Shown piece after piece: positions 22,001 through 29,182 of a stretch of DNA of 64,000 nt. Numbering within the stretch: position 1 is the first letter of the stretch; every line of letters begins with the position of its first letter. Origin of the DNA: Cytophagales bacterium (GTDB taxonomy: Bacteria; Bacteroidota; Bacteroidia; Cytophagales; UBA9547). The DNA is taken from positions 62,001 through 126,000 of the forward strand of contig JAAFIH010000009.1 of NCBI GenBank assembly GCA_013297755.1. The letters are read 5' to 3'. Both the position numbers and the translations under genes were made by a program. Below the pieces are notes generated by a model. That model worked only from the letters and a program-made list of their open reading frames with translations. It ran no database searches and had not been told where the DNA came from.

Positions 22001-23402
22001 TCCTACCACAACTACAAGAAATATCCAACTTTCACTAAGTGGTATTGCAAATAATGTTGTTTTTCCAATCAATCAACTTGGGGCCGTGCCTGTATTATCG
22101 CCCAATTTTAGTTCTATACATTTTCTCGCTAATGATATTGCTCAAGTTTTGTCTATTACATCAAATATTGATTGGAGCTTGAGTGTTTTACCTACATGGA
22201 TTTCAGTAAGTACTCTCAATGGTTTTGGAGATGGTTCTATGTCAATATTACCACAAGAAAATACTTCTACTACAACAAGAACTTATAATTTGACAATTGT
22301 AGGTGCAAATGTAAATACATATCAAATAGTTAGCATAACCCAAGCTGGAGCCACTCCTATACTAAACATTACTCCTAATACTCAAATCCACCCAAGTAGT
22401 GGCCAAACGCAAACACTGATAATTACAAGCAATACCAGTTGGACAATTTCTGGCATACCCTCTTGGCTCACTCCAAGCAAATCCAATGGCTTAAATGACG
22501 AAACTATTGATTTTACAACTGCTGCCAATACCACTTCTGAAGCTAGAATAGCTACCATTTCGATAACTACAGCTATTCCTTTAATTACTCAATCGATTAC
22601 AATTACTCAATCTGGAGTAAACCCAACTGTAAATATAGGGGTTGGAACAGCCAATTTTACAGCCTTGGGTGGCTCTCAAACTATAACTATTTCCTCTAAT
22701 AGTACTTGGAGTGTGCTTGGTGTTCCAACTTGGGTTACAATCAATCCTGCTACTGGTTTTGGCAATGGAGTTATTACTCTAACAGCACCATTAAACCAAA
22801 ATATCAATCCAAATACTGGTATAATAACAATAACTTCTGGCAGTATTTCACAAACTTTAATTTTAAATCAAACTGGGGGAGCTTCAATCTTATCAGCTTC
22901 GCCATCTGTTATAGTATATGCTACATCTGGCGGAAGTCAAATCATAAATATTACTAGCAATACAAACTGGACTATCTTAGGATTACCAACTTGGCTCGTA
23001 CCAAGCCAAGCCAATGGGTTTGGAAATACTACAATTTCGCTTTTATGTCAAACAAATAGCCTGAGTGTGGAAAGAGCTGCCATGATTACTGTTTCTGCTC
23101 CCAATTTTATACAAAGTCAAGCCATATATATAAGCCAAGCTCCTCTGGCGAGTGCTACTGGCATTAACTACATAAATCCCTCAAGTGCAGAACTCCTCGT
23201 TGTTATACCAAACCCAGTAGAAAACACCAAAATTATAAAATTCAATAAATATATAAACTTTGTAATTTATGATTTATTGGGCCATAAAATGGCTTCTTCT
23301 GATGGTTTAAAATTAATTGAATACCCACTAGGATCGCTTCCTGTTGGTATTTATTTTCTTAAAACAACCGAAAACGAGGTCAGAAAATTAATTATAAAAT
23401 AA
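16071..23402 (+). CDS. Very large secreted multidomain protein with BACON repeats and T9SS sorting domain
   Basis: 2443 residues. Signal peptide (1-21, LFLSSIVSFAQ). Residues ~30-460 form a PQQ-type beta-propeller (LYCIDGNGNIIWSS, LYAFDTNGNGSST). Then come a divergent InlB-type repeat (~465-525), a Big_2 domain, an F5/8C-like lectin fold (~620-760), two more Big_2 domains, a BACON domain, another Big_2, and a family 9 carbohydrate-binding-like domain (~1115-1290, DDDAIEFFIDANNSKG). Twelve further BACON domains (~85-90 residues each) follow, then a type IX sorting domain (~2370-2443: VIPNPVENTKI, VYDLLGHK-like, LPVGIYFLK). It is likely exported across the outer membrane and attached or released; a carbohydrate-binding adhesin role is inferred. 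Confidence 0.9.
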   Translation: MKKYLRLSVTLFLSSIVSFAQIDEWVQYGGGNGEQSMSSKATLGTFPLTQKWSVDKTSHGGLIPNSTIFYGGTNDYLIVSRESSGPLYYNPDNGNFIDAVSVATNDWFFNGANAILDNSYFLNNDIMGHVDIANAKYYEKPGFSPLSYDRWDNWGLVHVDTKTKEVYASSVIMADQSYLGGWAPIAITRYEFQVDEIPRMWQFPNKDPDKNGAVNWNSASVNTDRSFLDNSYLLMGDKIISSHKIKGAATFSSGSYWPNGIYGLKKVDGNPAWNILGDWGGISSDGKFVYCVKNSDKKLYCIDGNGNIIWSSMALDAIANHPPAVKNGVVVVVTDNGSLYAFDTNGNGSSTLWTGTLGGGAPFASGYINESVANLIPYARQMYYSRSVMAIANDVLVLANNTSIKALNLATGLQIWNTTWNAGSYGPVCNPIIAKNRLYVNSNSRVACFEGTFNNYTLTVNTGSGDGTRAAGSNINIMADVAPMGQVFDKWTGDVSSIEDIFSSNTIMDMPAKNASITATYKTIIPVQTIDVSPKVSQIYARLRDDYDYPQQIQLKATLNPLNSTENKLVWTSSNPSIANVNSLTGEVHAGFVNGEVTITCTSESGKIGTSKVTVSLPRIVALRQSPDPDYDVFQLDDNDPQSCWYDQYATSSRPVWVMWNNPIPVVWNSYVIKAQQPWGSTMYDPRSWIIQGSNDGSSWTTLDTRNNETFTSANKTYNFANNAAYSYYRWYVSATSGGGGAQSIQVSTFKFSNTSNIAPTSLTINPSSGLVPVYTSTTIVGTILPNNTTNKNVMYTSSNVNIAYVNNYGEVTGVSPGVVTISGVADTDATKKGICVITVTNGAFVSVSGLVLNPSTKTITIASSFVVAASVNPSNATNSNVIFASNNTNVASVNPSSGLVSGLLAGIATITGTTQSGGFKSICVVTVVSGPPALSANPNNINFLINGGVQNINLISNVYWTIANNQSWLSLSSLTGSGNATINVTATTNNSMLRTAQITFIGVGGLSQIINITQTGIIPVAGVSVSPTTISIQEGMTSTLGANVMPTNATNANINWTSSDANIATVNNMGNVNAIAPGVVTITAITQDGGFASIALVTVTAIPPLPTIYIPSSKPIINGILNESAWQVTTIVNKLTSGSAPNNTITFGALWDNNYLYVAVNVLDNNLFAGNANPWDDDAIEFFIDANNSKGNTYDAFDFQFAKSISNALIWEANNRKAGVMAAVNTLSGGFTMEVAFPWSVLGVTPFNNMTLGFDLANDDNDAGTGRTRQSVWKGNANNWSNTSTWGTILLSNQTVGGAAASLVVSPSTQTHPSAGATQAASVLSNLNWTITGLPYWITSNITNGANNGTINFTTANNTSTGIRTATINVSSQNPVIVQTITITQTGAAASLVVSPSTQTHPSSGATQAASVLSNLNWTITGLPYWITSNITNGANNGTINFTTANNTSTGIRTATINVSSQNPVIVQTITITQTGAAASLVVSPSTQTHPSSGATQAASVLSNLNWTITGLPYWITSNITNGANNGTINFTTANNTSTGIRTATINVSSQNPVVVQTITITQTGAAASLIINPSALNYVSTGGIQVLSITSNLNWSISGLPSWLSVATTSGFAHNQVVFTANANNTISGRSATIMVSSSNPVITQTLNITQSGASEVLIVNTNTLNFPSSGNISSINITANTPWTINNIYSWLSISGISGSGNGAISVVAFSNSSVTGRSGSFTITGTTKNQIVSVNQNASSAVLTLTSSNLSFASAVATQTFNILTNSNWVITSSGTWLAINPTSGNSNATITITASANLSTFPRSTQVLVSVPGSVQYISVNQAGATPYTIIQPANINYNASGGLQVLTITSNTNWTISKNLTWATIDVVSGTGNGFITINAISNTGINALKGSITFSDGINNQMANLTLSGATPTLSMAIVNTNTFAAQGGVLTFVINSNSDWNLSGLPSWATVNVLNNFGNQTITITALNNPTTTTRNIQLSLSGIANNVVFPINQLGAVPVLSPNFSSIHFLANDIAQVLSITSNIDWSLSVLPTWISVSTLNGFGDGSMSILPQENTSTTTRTYNLTIVGANVNTYQIVSITQAGATPILNITPNTQIHPSSGQTQTLIITSNTSWTISGIPSWLTPSKSNGLNDETIDFTTAANTTSEARIATISITTAIPLITQSITITQSGVNPTVNIGVGTANFTALGGSQTITISSNSTWSVLGVPTWVTINPATGFGNGVITLTAPLNQNINPNTGIITITSGSISQTLILNQTGGASILSASPSVIVYATSGGSQIINITSNTNWTILGLPTWLVPSQANGFGNTTISLLCQTNSLSVERAAMITVSAPNFIQSQAIYISQAPLASATGINYINPSSAELLVVIPNPVENTKIIKFNKYINFVIYDLLGHKMASSDGLKLIEYPLGSLPVGIYFLKTTENEVRKLIIK
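19966..20766 (+). repeat. Three near-identical 267-bp tandem repeats
   Basis: Three head-to-tail units of exactly 267 bp (starts 19966, 20233, 20500) inside the large secreted protein gene. Each codes one 89-residue BACON domain starting AASLVVSPSTQTHPS. They differ at only a handful of positions, while the neighbouring BACON domains are highly diverged, so this is a recent expansion. Confidence 0.95.
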
Positions 23403-23438
23403 AGTATCGTTACCCTGAAAACAATAGGAACATTCTTT

Positions 23439-23933
23439 TTGGCCGTACTCTTGCTGATGCAATCAGCAGGAGTATTCATTGTGTTTAAGATACAGCAATG
23501 TGCCATAAAAGCCGACATGAGATCCAAAATCAAGGATTCAAATTTAGATTTATTTCAAATAAAATTACCAATAGAAGTATATAATAAATCAATGATTGAT
23601 GACAATGAAATAACATTTCAAGGAAAAATGTATGACATCAAATCAATAAAAATTGTCCAAAATCAAGTGTATCTTTTGGTGCTATTAGATACTTTTGAAC
23701 AAGAAATCATCAACAAAATCAAGTCTTTTTTTTCTGAAACATCTGATAATGCTACTGCTGGAATAGTTTATGAAATAATCAAAATGATGAAGTTGGTATA
23801 TCAAAATAATATTAAACATCATTTGAGCAAACCAATTATTACAGTTTTTTTGCTTCATAACTCCAAAAACAAATTAATTACTCTTTTTTCAATAACAAAT
23901 AAACCATCCTATCCACCACCTCAATATTCTTAA
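23439..23933 (+). CDS. Small membrane-anchored protein, unknown
   Basis: Not recognised. 164 residues from a TTG at 23439. The frame is open back to the stop codon of the large secreted protein and is the same frame, so the real start may be a few codons earlier. One N-terminal hydrophobic segment (LAVLLLMQSAGVFIVFKI) is followed by a soluble domain with mixed alpha/beta character. The gene directly follows the T9SS-exported protein, but no functional link can be shown. Confidence 0.55.
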   Translation: MAVLLLMQSAGVFIVFKIQQCAIKADMRSKIKDSNLDLFQIKLPIEVYNKSMIDDNEITFQGKMYDIKSIKIVQNQVYLLVLLDTFEQEIINKIKSFFSETSDNATAGIVYEIIKMMKLVYQNNIKHHLSKPIITVFLLHNSKNKLITLFSITNKPSYPPPQYS

Positions 23934-24315
23934 AAAAGGGAATTAAAAGAAAAATAATTATTTAATTCCAATATATTTTTTAAAAAAAGTAAGATTATAT
24001 TTTCGATTTCTCTAAAAGTTAAAATAAAATTATTAAATCTCAAAAAAGTCATCTTATCAATTAATTAATCTAATTTTTGAGTTGAAGTCAATTCTAAAAT
24101 TAATGTTTGCAATTCTTGATTGATTTTAGATTTTGAGAAAATTTTTAAAACTTTTATTTCTTTGATTCTTTTGATTCCTATCATTTGTACGTTGTGTAAC
24201 ATACAGAAATAGGTTTTCAATAGGGTTTTGAACTAGCTTTGTATTAAAAAAAACTTTTTTTGGCATGAATAAAGAGGTAATAATTCTACTTTTTTTAATT
24301 TAAATATATGATTCT
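23934..24315. other. AT-rich intergenic region
   Basis: No convincing gene. On the minus strand around 24110-24260 a short open stretch reads NPIENLFLYVTQ, which could be a transposase relic, but it is too short and degraded to call. Confidence 0.35.
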
Positions 24316-24552
24316 ATGTCGTTTACTTAAGAATCCGTTTACTTTCTCTTTTGGAGCAGGGCAAACGCATTTAAAAAGGCATTAGTGTTTTTAAAATACT
24401 TTTAGCTCAAAAATTGCAGAAATCAAAGCCCTTTCCCCTTGGGGAAAGGGTTGGGATAGGGGTTTTTTGAGTGATTTAATTTAAATGCGTTTGCCCTGCT
24501 TTTGAAGAAAGAATAAGATAGAGGCAATAATAATGCTAAAGTGAACAACATT
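24316..24552. repeat. MITE-like element interrupted by a second element
   Basis: Copy of the CAATGTCGTTTACT-ended repeat (left end ATGTCGTTTACTTAAG; right end degraded to AAAGTGAACAACAT). It is split at 24356/24499 by another element with its own inverted ends. Removing the inner element and one duplication restores a sequence like the intact copy at 11223-11313. Confidence 0.75.
24357..24498. mobile_element. Nested MITE with CAGGGCAAACGCATTTAAA ends
   Basis: 142 bp. Terminal inverted repeats CAGGGCAAACGCATTTAAA / TTTAAATGCGTTTGCCCTG (19 bp, perfect). It is flanked by CTTTTGGAG and CTTTTGAAG, a probable 9-bp target duplication with one later change. The core has CCCTTTCCCCTTGGGGAAAGGG. There is no coding capacity, so it needs a transposase from elsewhere. 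Confidence 0.8.
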
Positions 24553-24834
24553 GATATTTTACTAGCCAATTCCATCAATCAACTCTTCTTTTGATAAAAG
24601 AGCTACTCTTTTTTGGAGTTCTACACATAACCTAGAAATTGCTGGGGGTGTGGCTTTATCAAGCTGATTGATAGTAGTCTAGGTTTTACAAAATTTAATT
24701 ATTCTTACAAAATTTTTGTTTTTCATTATTTAGAAACAAAAACTGAATTTAAAATTTAATAAAGCAAGTCTATGCTAATATAATAATTTGACTTTTTCTT
24801 AATCAATAAATATCACTTTAAAAAAATTAATATC

Positions 24835-27105
24835 ATGCGTTTCACATATACAATTATAATTCTATTTCAAATTTCAATTCTTCCATCCATAGCTCAAACT
24901 ACAGCAAGCGACACCACAATTAAAGATTTGTCAATCAACAAACCAAAGATGAAAGACACAACAACAATAAAATCAGTTAAAATAGGTGAGGTTGTGGTCT
25001 CTGCCAATAGGGTTGAAGAGAACAAAAAAAATGTGGCACAACAATTACTTGTGATAGACAAAAATGAAATCGAAAACGCCCAAGCTCAAACCACACCTGA
25101 TTTGCTGGCTAATTCAGGAAATGTGTTTGTACAAAAAAGTCAAATGGGTGGTGGCAGTCCTGTTATACGTGGTTTTGAGGCCAATAGAATACTCCTAGTC
25201 GTTGATGGAGTAAGAATGAATAATTTAATATATAGAGGTGGACATTTGCAAAATTCTATGACCCTCGACAACAATTCATTGGATAGGGTTGAAATCCTTT
25301 CTGGGCCCTCGTCTACCGTTTATGGTAGCGATGCACTTGGCGGGGTTATACATTTTTATACAAAAAGACCATTTTTTGCGGATAGTTCTCGCAAAAATAT
25401 TTTCAAAATAAATGCCAGTTCTAGGTATGGAAGTGTAAACAATGAATCTACAACCCATGTAGATTTTAACTTAGGTACTTCTAAGTTTGCTTCCATGAGT
25501 TCGTTTACTTATTCCAATTTTAGTGATTTGATGTCTGGAAAAAATCAAAATCCTTTTTACGATGGAAAATACCCAGAAAGGCCTTTTTATGCTGAACGAG
25601 TAAATGGAAAAGACACTTTATTGAAAAATAATAACAAATATCTACAAACCCCTTCTGCATACCAGCAATATGATATGATTCAAAAATTTGCCTTTAAACA
25701 AAGCAATTCTATTGTCCATAACCTCAATTTGCAATTTTCAAATTCTTCAAATATACCACGATATGATAGACTTACAGACCCCAGCTCAGCAGTTAATGGC
25801 CTCAATTCAGCTCAATGGTATTATGGACCACAACAAAGAGCCTTGGCTGCATATAATTTGAATATTCAAAATGAAAATTTATTCTTCCAAACCATGCACT
25901 TAGGTATAAATTACCAAAACCTAGAAGAGAGCAGACACAATAGAAGGTTTAAAAGCAATAATTTGAATCATAGAATTGAACACGTGCAAGTCGTTGGATT
26001 AAACGCTGATATACAACGAAATATAGCTAAACATACGTTAAGATTTGGAATAGATGCTCAGTACAATACCTTAAAATCTACTGCAAATATTCAAAATATC
26101 CAAACCAATACGACCAAACCTCTCGATACCCGATACCCAGATGGTAATAATTCTATGTTAAATACGGCTTTTTATGTATCAAATTCTTGGAAAATTTCCG
26201 AAAAATTAACATTAAAATATGGAGCAAGGGCTGGATATGTTACTTTAAATGCTACTTTTGTAGATACTACATTTTTTAAATTTCCTTTCAAAAATGTATC
26301 CCAAAACAATCCAGTATATTCTGGCAGTTTGGGTATAGTTCACAATCCTAGCGAGGATTTAAAACTTTCATTTCTTGTATCTACAGGTTTTCGTACACCA
26401 AATATTGACGACCTAAGTAAGATTTTTGAAACCACAAAAGGAAAAGTAATTGTTCCTAATGCAAATTTAAAACCCGAAAAAACTATAAATGCAGAAATTG
26501 GGGTTACTAAAATTATTAACCAGAAAACTAGTTGGGAAAACACTTTTTATTATACCCATTTTTCTGATGCAATTATTACTAATAAATTTCAATATGCAGG
26601 AAATGATTTTATCATCTATGATGGCACAAAAAGTCAGGTTTATGCCAATCAAAATCAACAAAAAGCATATATTTATGGATTTACCTCAAACCTAAAATCG
26701 CAATTTAACCCACATTTGTTTATGGCATTTACCCTCAATTACACATTTGGTCGTATCAAAACTGATTCTACTGATTACCCTCTAGACCATATTTCTCCTT
26801 TGCTCTCAAGAGTTCAGTTTACATATACAAATCAAAAATTTTCAACAGATTTTTTTATAAATTATAATGGATGGAAACGACTTAGCGATTATAATTTAGT
26901 TGGAGAAGACAATCAGCAATATGCTACAAAAGACGGCACTCCAGCTTGGATTACACTAAACCTAAGGGCAACTTATAAATTCCAAAAATATGTATCAATT
27001 CAGGCGGGCATAGACAACATCTTGGATACCCAGTATAGAACTTTCTCGAGTGGTATAAATGCCCCTGGTAGAAATATGTTCGCTTCTTTGAGATTTAGTT
27101 ATTAG
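24835..27105 (+). CDS. TonB-dependent outer-membrane receptor
   Basis: TonB-dependent receptor of 756 residues in the outer membrane. Signal peptide (residues ~1-21), short linker, TonB-box-like segment (KIGEVVVSANR), plug domain (~60-180) with MGGGSPVIRGFEANRILLVVDGVRMNN and VEILSGPSSTVYGSDALGGVIHF, then a beta-barrel ending in the aromatic terminal strand FASLRFSY. The plug pattern (VIRGFEANRILLVVDGVRMNN, YRGGHLQN) resembles haem/haemoglobin receptors of the HmuR/HemR group, so iron or haem uptake is plausible but unproven. No SusD partner follows. Confidence 0.92.
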   Translation: MRFTYTIIILFQISILPSIAQTTASDTTIKDLSINKPKMKDTTTIKSVKIGEVVVSANRVEENKKNVAQQLLVIDKNEIENAQAQTTPDLLANSGNVFVQKSQMGGGSPVIRGFEANRILLVVDGVRMNNLIYRGGHLQNSMTLDNNSLDRVEILSGPSSTVYGSDALGGVIHFYTKRPFFADSSRKNIFKINASSRYGSVNNESTTHVDFNLGTSKFASMSSFTYSNFSDLMSGKNQNPFYDGKYPERPFYAERVNGKDTLLKNNNKYLQTPSAYQQYDMIQKFAFKQSNSIVHNLNLQFSNSSNIPRYDRLTDPSSAVNGLNSAQWYYGPQQRALAAYNLNIQNENLFFQTMHLGINYQNLEESRHNRRFKSNNLNHRIEHVQVVGLNADIQRNIAKHTLRFGIDAQYNTLKSTANIQNIQTNTTKPLDTRYPDGNNSMLNTAFYVSNSWKISEKLTLKYGARAGYVTLNATFVDTTFFKFPFKNVSQNNPVYSGSLGIVHNPSEDLKLSFLVSTGFRTPNIDDLSKIFETTKGKVIVPNANLKPEKTINAEIGVTKIINQKTSWENTFYYTHFSDAIITNKFQYAGNDFIIYDGTKSQVYANQNQQKAYIYGFTSNLKSQFNPHLFMAFTLNYTFGRIKTDSTDYPLDHISPLLSRVQFTYTNQKFSTDFFINYNGWKRLSDYNLVGEDNQQYATKDGTPAWITLNLRATYKFQKYVSIQAGIDNILDTQYRTFSSGINAPGRNMFASLRFSY

Positions 27106-27583
27106 GCCTTTCATTTTGTTACGAATCCTTAAACCCTAACCCCAAATCGAAATAGGCAACTGATAGTTACAAAATAACTTTGTCCCTAAAACAACATTGT
27201 TTTTTTTTGTTTTTTCGGTTAAATCTTTTTTAAAAGTGCTAACAGAAAATGCTTAATTTTGCCTAACTATCCTTAGTTTTGTGTGTATATTTTAGCGTGG
27301 CAGACTAATAATAAGTAATAAAATGTAGTTTTAAAGCCACATATAAAACATAAAAAGTCCATATATTTTATCTCAAACAACCATTTATCGTGTTTCTTAC
27401 CAAAACCCCAAAAAAAGGAAAAAAAACAAAAGTGGCTTTGCCACTAATAAATCTTTTGCAGGGACAATTGTAAAGACAGGCTATGCCCAGTCCTTACAAT
27501 AAAATGCCACTATTTATGATTTCCTTGGTCGCCATAATGGCAAACAAGAGTGATTTGGGGAAATTACTTTTCAAACGATCTAT
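27106..27583. other. Intergenic region
   Basis: About 480 bp without a supportable gene. A motif near 27462-27520 (GACAGGCTATGCCCAGTCCTTACAAT) resembles the short repeats at 32186-32260. Low-complexity A/T runs elsewhere. Confidence 0.4.
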
Positions 27584-28022
27584 TTATTCATAGATATTTT
27601 TTCTATGCCCAATTTTTATGATTTCAACCATCTTTCAGGGCAAACGCATTTAAAAATATTATAGTTTAAAATAGTAAAATATTACTAAAAAACAATGTTT
27701 TTATAATAGTTGAATGTAAAGTCCCTCCCTTTGGGGAGGGATTTAGGGTGGGGTTATTAAAATAATAGGTAATTTTATTAAAATATCTTAAATGCGTTTG
27801 CCCTGATCATCTTTACATCATCTTCAATGATATAAAAATTCTATAATTTCCTACTCTTATACGCCAAATAATTGCATTTTCGCCTTTTAGTTTTTTGCAA
27901 CCAATAGGTCTGGGGTTTGTAGCTAAGCTGTCGATGGTAGCACAAACACTTTCTAAAGCTATTGATGACAGACTATGTAATTCTTTTAAAGCAGATTTTT
28001 TTATGGATATTTCATAACTCAT
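27584..28022 (-). pseudogene. RelE/StbE-type toxin gene split by a MITE
   Basis: The N-terminal 60 residues of a RelE-family mRNA interferase are intact (YEISIKKSALKELHSL, NPRPIGCKKLKGENAIIWRIRVGNYRI). The frame is then lost by a base change after NYRIF, and the gene is cut at codon ~69 by the element at 27636-27805. The end of the gene (VEIIKIGHRKNIYE, stop at 27584) continues on the far side. A second copy of the 3' half at 28442-28598 shows the uninterrupted sequence. The toxin should be inactive. The start overlaps the antitoxin stop by ATGA. Confidence 0.85.
27636..27805. mobile_element. MITE with CAGGGCAAACGCATTTAAA ends, inserted in relE
   Basis: 170 bp with the same 19-bp terminal inverted repeats as the element at 24357-24498 (one end mismatch). 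It is flanked by ACCATCTTT and ATCATCTTT, a 9-bp duplication with one change. The core CCCTCCCTTTGGGGAGGG is shared with other repeat families here. The paralogous empty site is at about 28490-28500. Confidence 0.85.
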
Positions 28023-28213
28023 AATTTACCCTTGTCTTTTAGTTGTTGTTTTGCATCGTTCCAACTAATACTTGATTCTGATAAGCGACTTTCTGCAACC
28101 AATACATCAATAAAATCATGAATTGCATCTTGATTTTGATAAATTGTTTTAATATCAATAGCCACACTTTTTTTTAAACTATTATTATCGACCAAATAAC
28201 TTATTCCTTTCAT
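28019..28213 (-). CDS. Antitoxin of a RelE-type module
   Basis: 64-residue protein immediately upstream of, and overlapping by 4 bp, the broken relE-type toxin gene. This is the classical antitoxin-toxin order with translational coupling. The C-terminal half (LVAESRLSESSISWNDAKQQLK) resembles the toxin-binding tail of antitoxins paired with RelE/ParE in Bacteroidota; no clear DNA-binding domain can be assigned in the N-terminal half. With the toxin inactivated it is probably a relic, though its frame is intact. Confidence 0.7.
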   Translation of the reverse strand: MKGISYLVDNNSLKKSVAIDIKTIYQNQDAIHDFIDVLVAESRLSESSISWNDAKQQLKDKGKL

Positions 28214-28441
28214 GCTTTTTTTTGTAAAATTAATACATTTATATTTAAAATTTAATACAAATTTTTAAATTCTAATTCCTTCTAACAGCTATAAAAAAGT
28301 AAGTAATCAAAAATGTAATGCAATATTAGTATATAAAAAAAAATTGAGAAACCAAACACAAAATTTATTTGATTTTCAGGGACAGAAGGGTAAAATAGAT
28401 AACTTCTCTATCTTTGGGTAATTACTTTTTAAACAATCTAT

Positions 28442-28598
28442 TTATTCATAAATATTTTTTCTATGCCCAATTTTTATGATTTCAACCATCTTTACATCAT
28501 CTTCAATGATATATAAAATTCTATAATTTCCTACTCTTATACGCCAAATAATTTCATTTTCGCCTTTCAGTTTTTTGCAACCAATAGGTCTGGGGTAT
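28442..28598 (-). pseudogene. Duplicate 3' half of the RelE-type toxin gene
   Basis: Codes the last ~50 residues of the same toxin (KKLKGENEIIWRIRVGNYRI, then LYIIEDDVKMVEII, ending GHRKNIYE) without interruption. The homology to 27557-27635 and 27806-27920 continues into the downstream flank. It has no start, so it is a partial duplication; its value is that it shows the pre-insertion sequence. Confidence 0.8.
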
Positions 28599-28669
28599 TT
28601 TATATCTAAAGTCTCTCAATAATTCAATATTAAAAATATAAAAACAATATAAAATTTATTATAATAAAA

Positions 28670-28716
28670 AAAATTATAATAAATAATTTTATAATAAAAT
28701 TATTTATTATAATTTT
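28670..28716. repeat. Long AT palindrome
   Basis: Perfect 22-bp arms (AATTATAATAAATAATTTTA is part of the left arm) around a 3-nt centre, made of A and T only. No gene is attached. It could extrude as a cruciform or act as a weak hairpin. Confidence 0.6.
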
Positions 28717-28717
28717 G

Positions 28718-28835
28718 AACCGAAAAATTAAAATTACATTCCTATAATTTTTCTCCCACTTGGATTCTGTGGCATCGTAACAGAAATTGGTTTGGGTGGA
28801 GTTTAAAACAAAATTGTAATATTTGTTTTTAAGTT
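28718..28835. repeat. MITE-like repeat, AACC-AAAAA end type with exchanged core
   Basis: Ends nearly identical to the repeat at 11061-11161, but the core is the CTTGGATTCTGTGGCATCG...GGTTTGGGTGG block found at 1789-1834. This looks like a chimera of two repeat families. Confidence 0.65.
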
Positions 28836-28847
28836 CAATATAAATAA

Positions 28848-28934
28848 AAGTCGTTTACATAATAATCAGATAAACTTTCTCCTTTGGAAAACAAGATAGA
28901 GACAATATTAAATGCCTAAGTAAACCACATTGAA
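28848..28934. repeat. Degenerate MITE-like repeat, GTCGTTTAC end type
   Basis: Left AGTCGTTTACATAATAATCAG and right CCTAAGTAAACCACATTG with inner TTTCTCCTTTGG; a decayed relative of 11223-11313. The rest of 28214-29182 holds nothing else I can support. Confidence 0.55.
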
Positions 28935-29182
28935 TATTAAATTTTATTTTAATTCAGAATATAATTCTTTTATATGTAATAAACCAAATTTAATCAAGAA
29001 ATCATTTTGGTTGAAGATTAACCAAGAATAAGAAGAATTGTGATTTTTGAAAAGAAACAGAAAAAATAATTTAGTATTAATTCAAAAGATTTAACAAAAA
29101 AATCTCTGAGATTTAATAGAAATAAAAACCAAATTTCAAAAATACTCGCTTGCTTACTTAAAGCAAGCGAGTACAAACTAAC

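Noticed and set aside
24110-24260. Possible transposase relic on the minus strand
   Set aside because: Only about 46 codons with weak resemblance; not enough to call.
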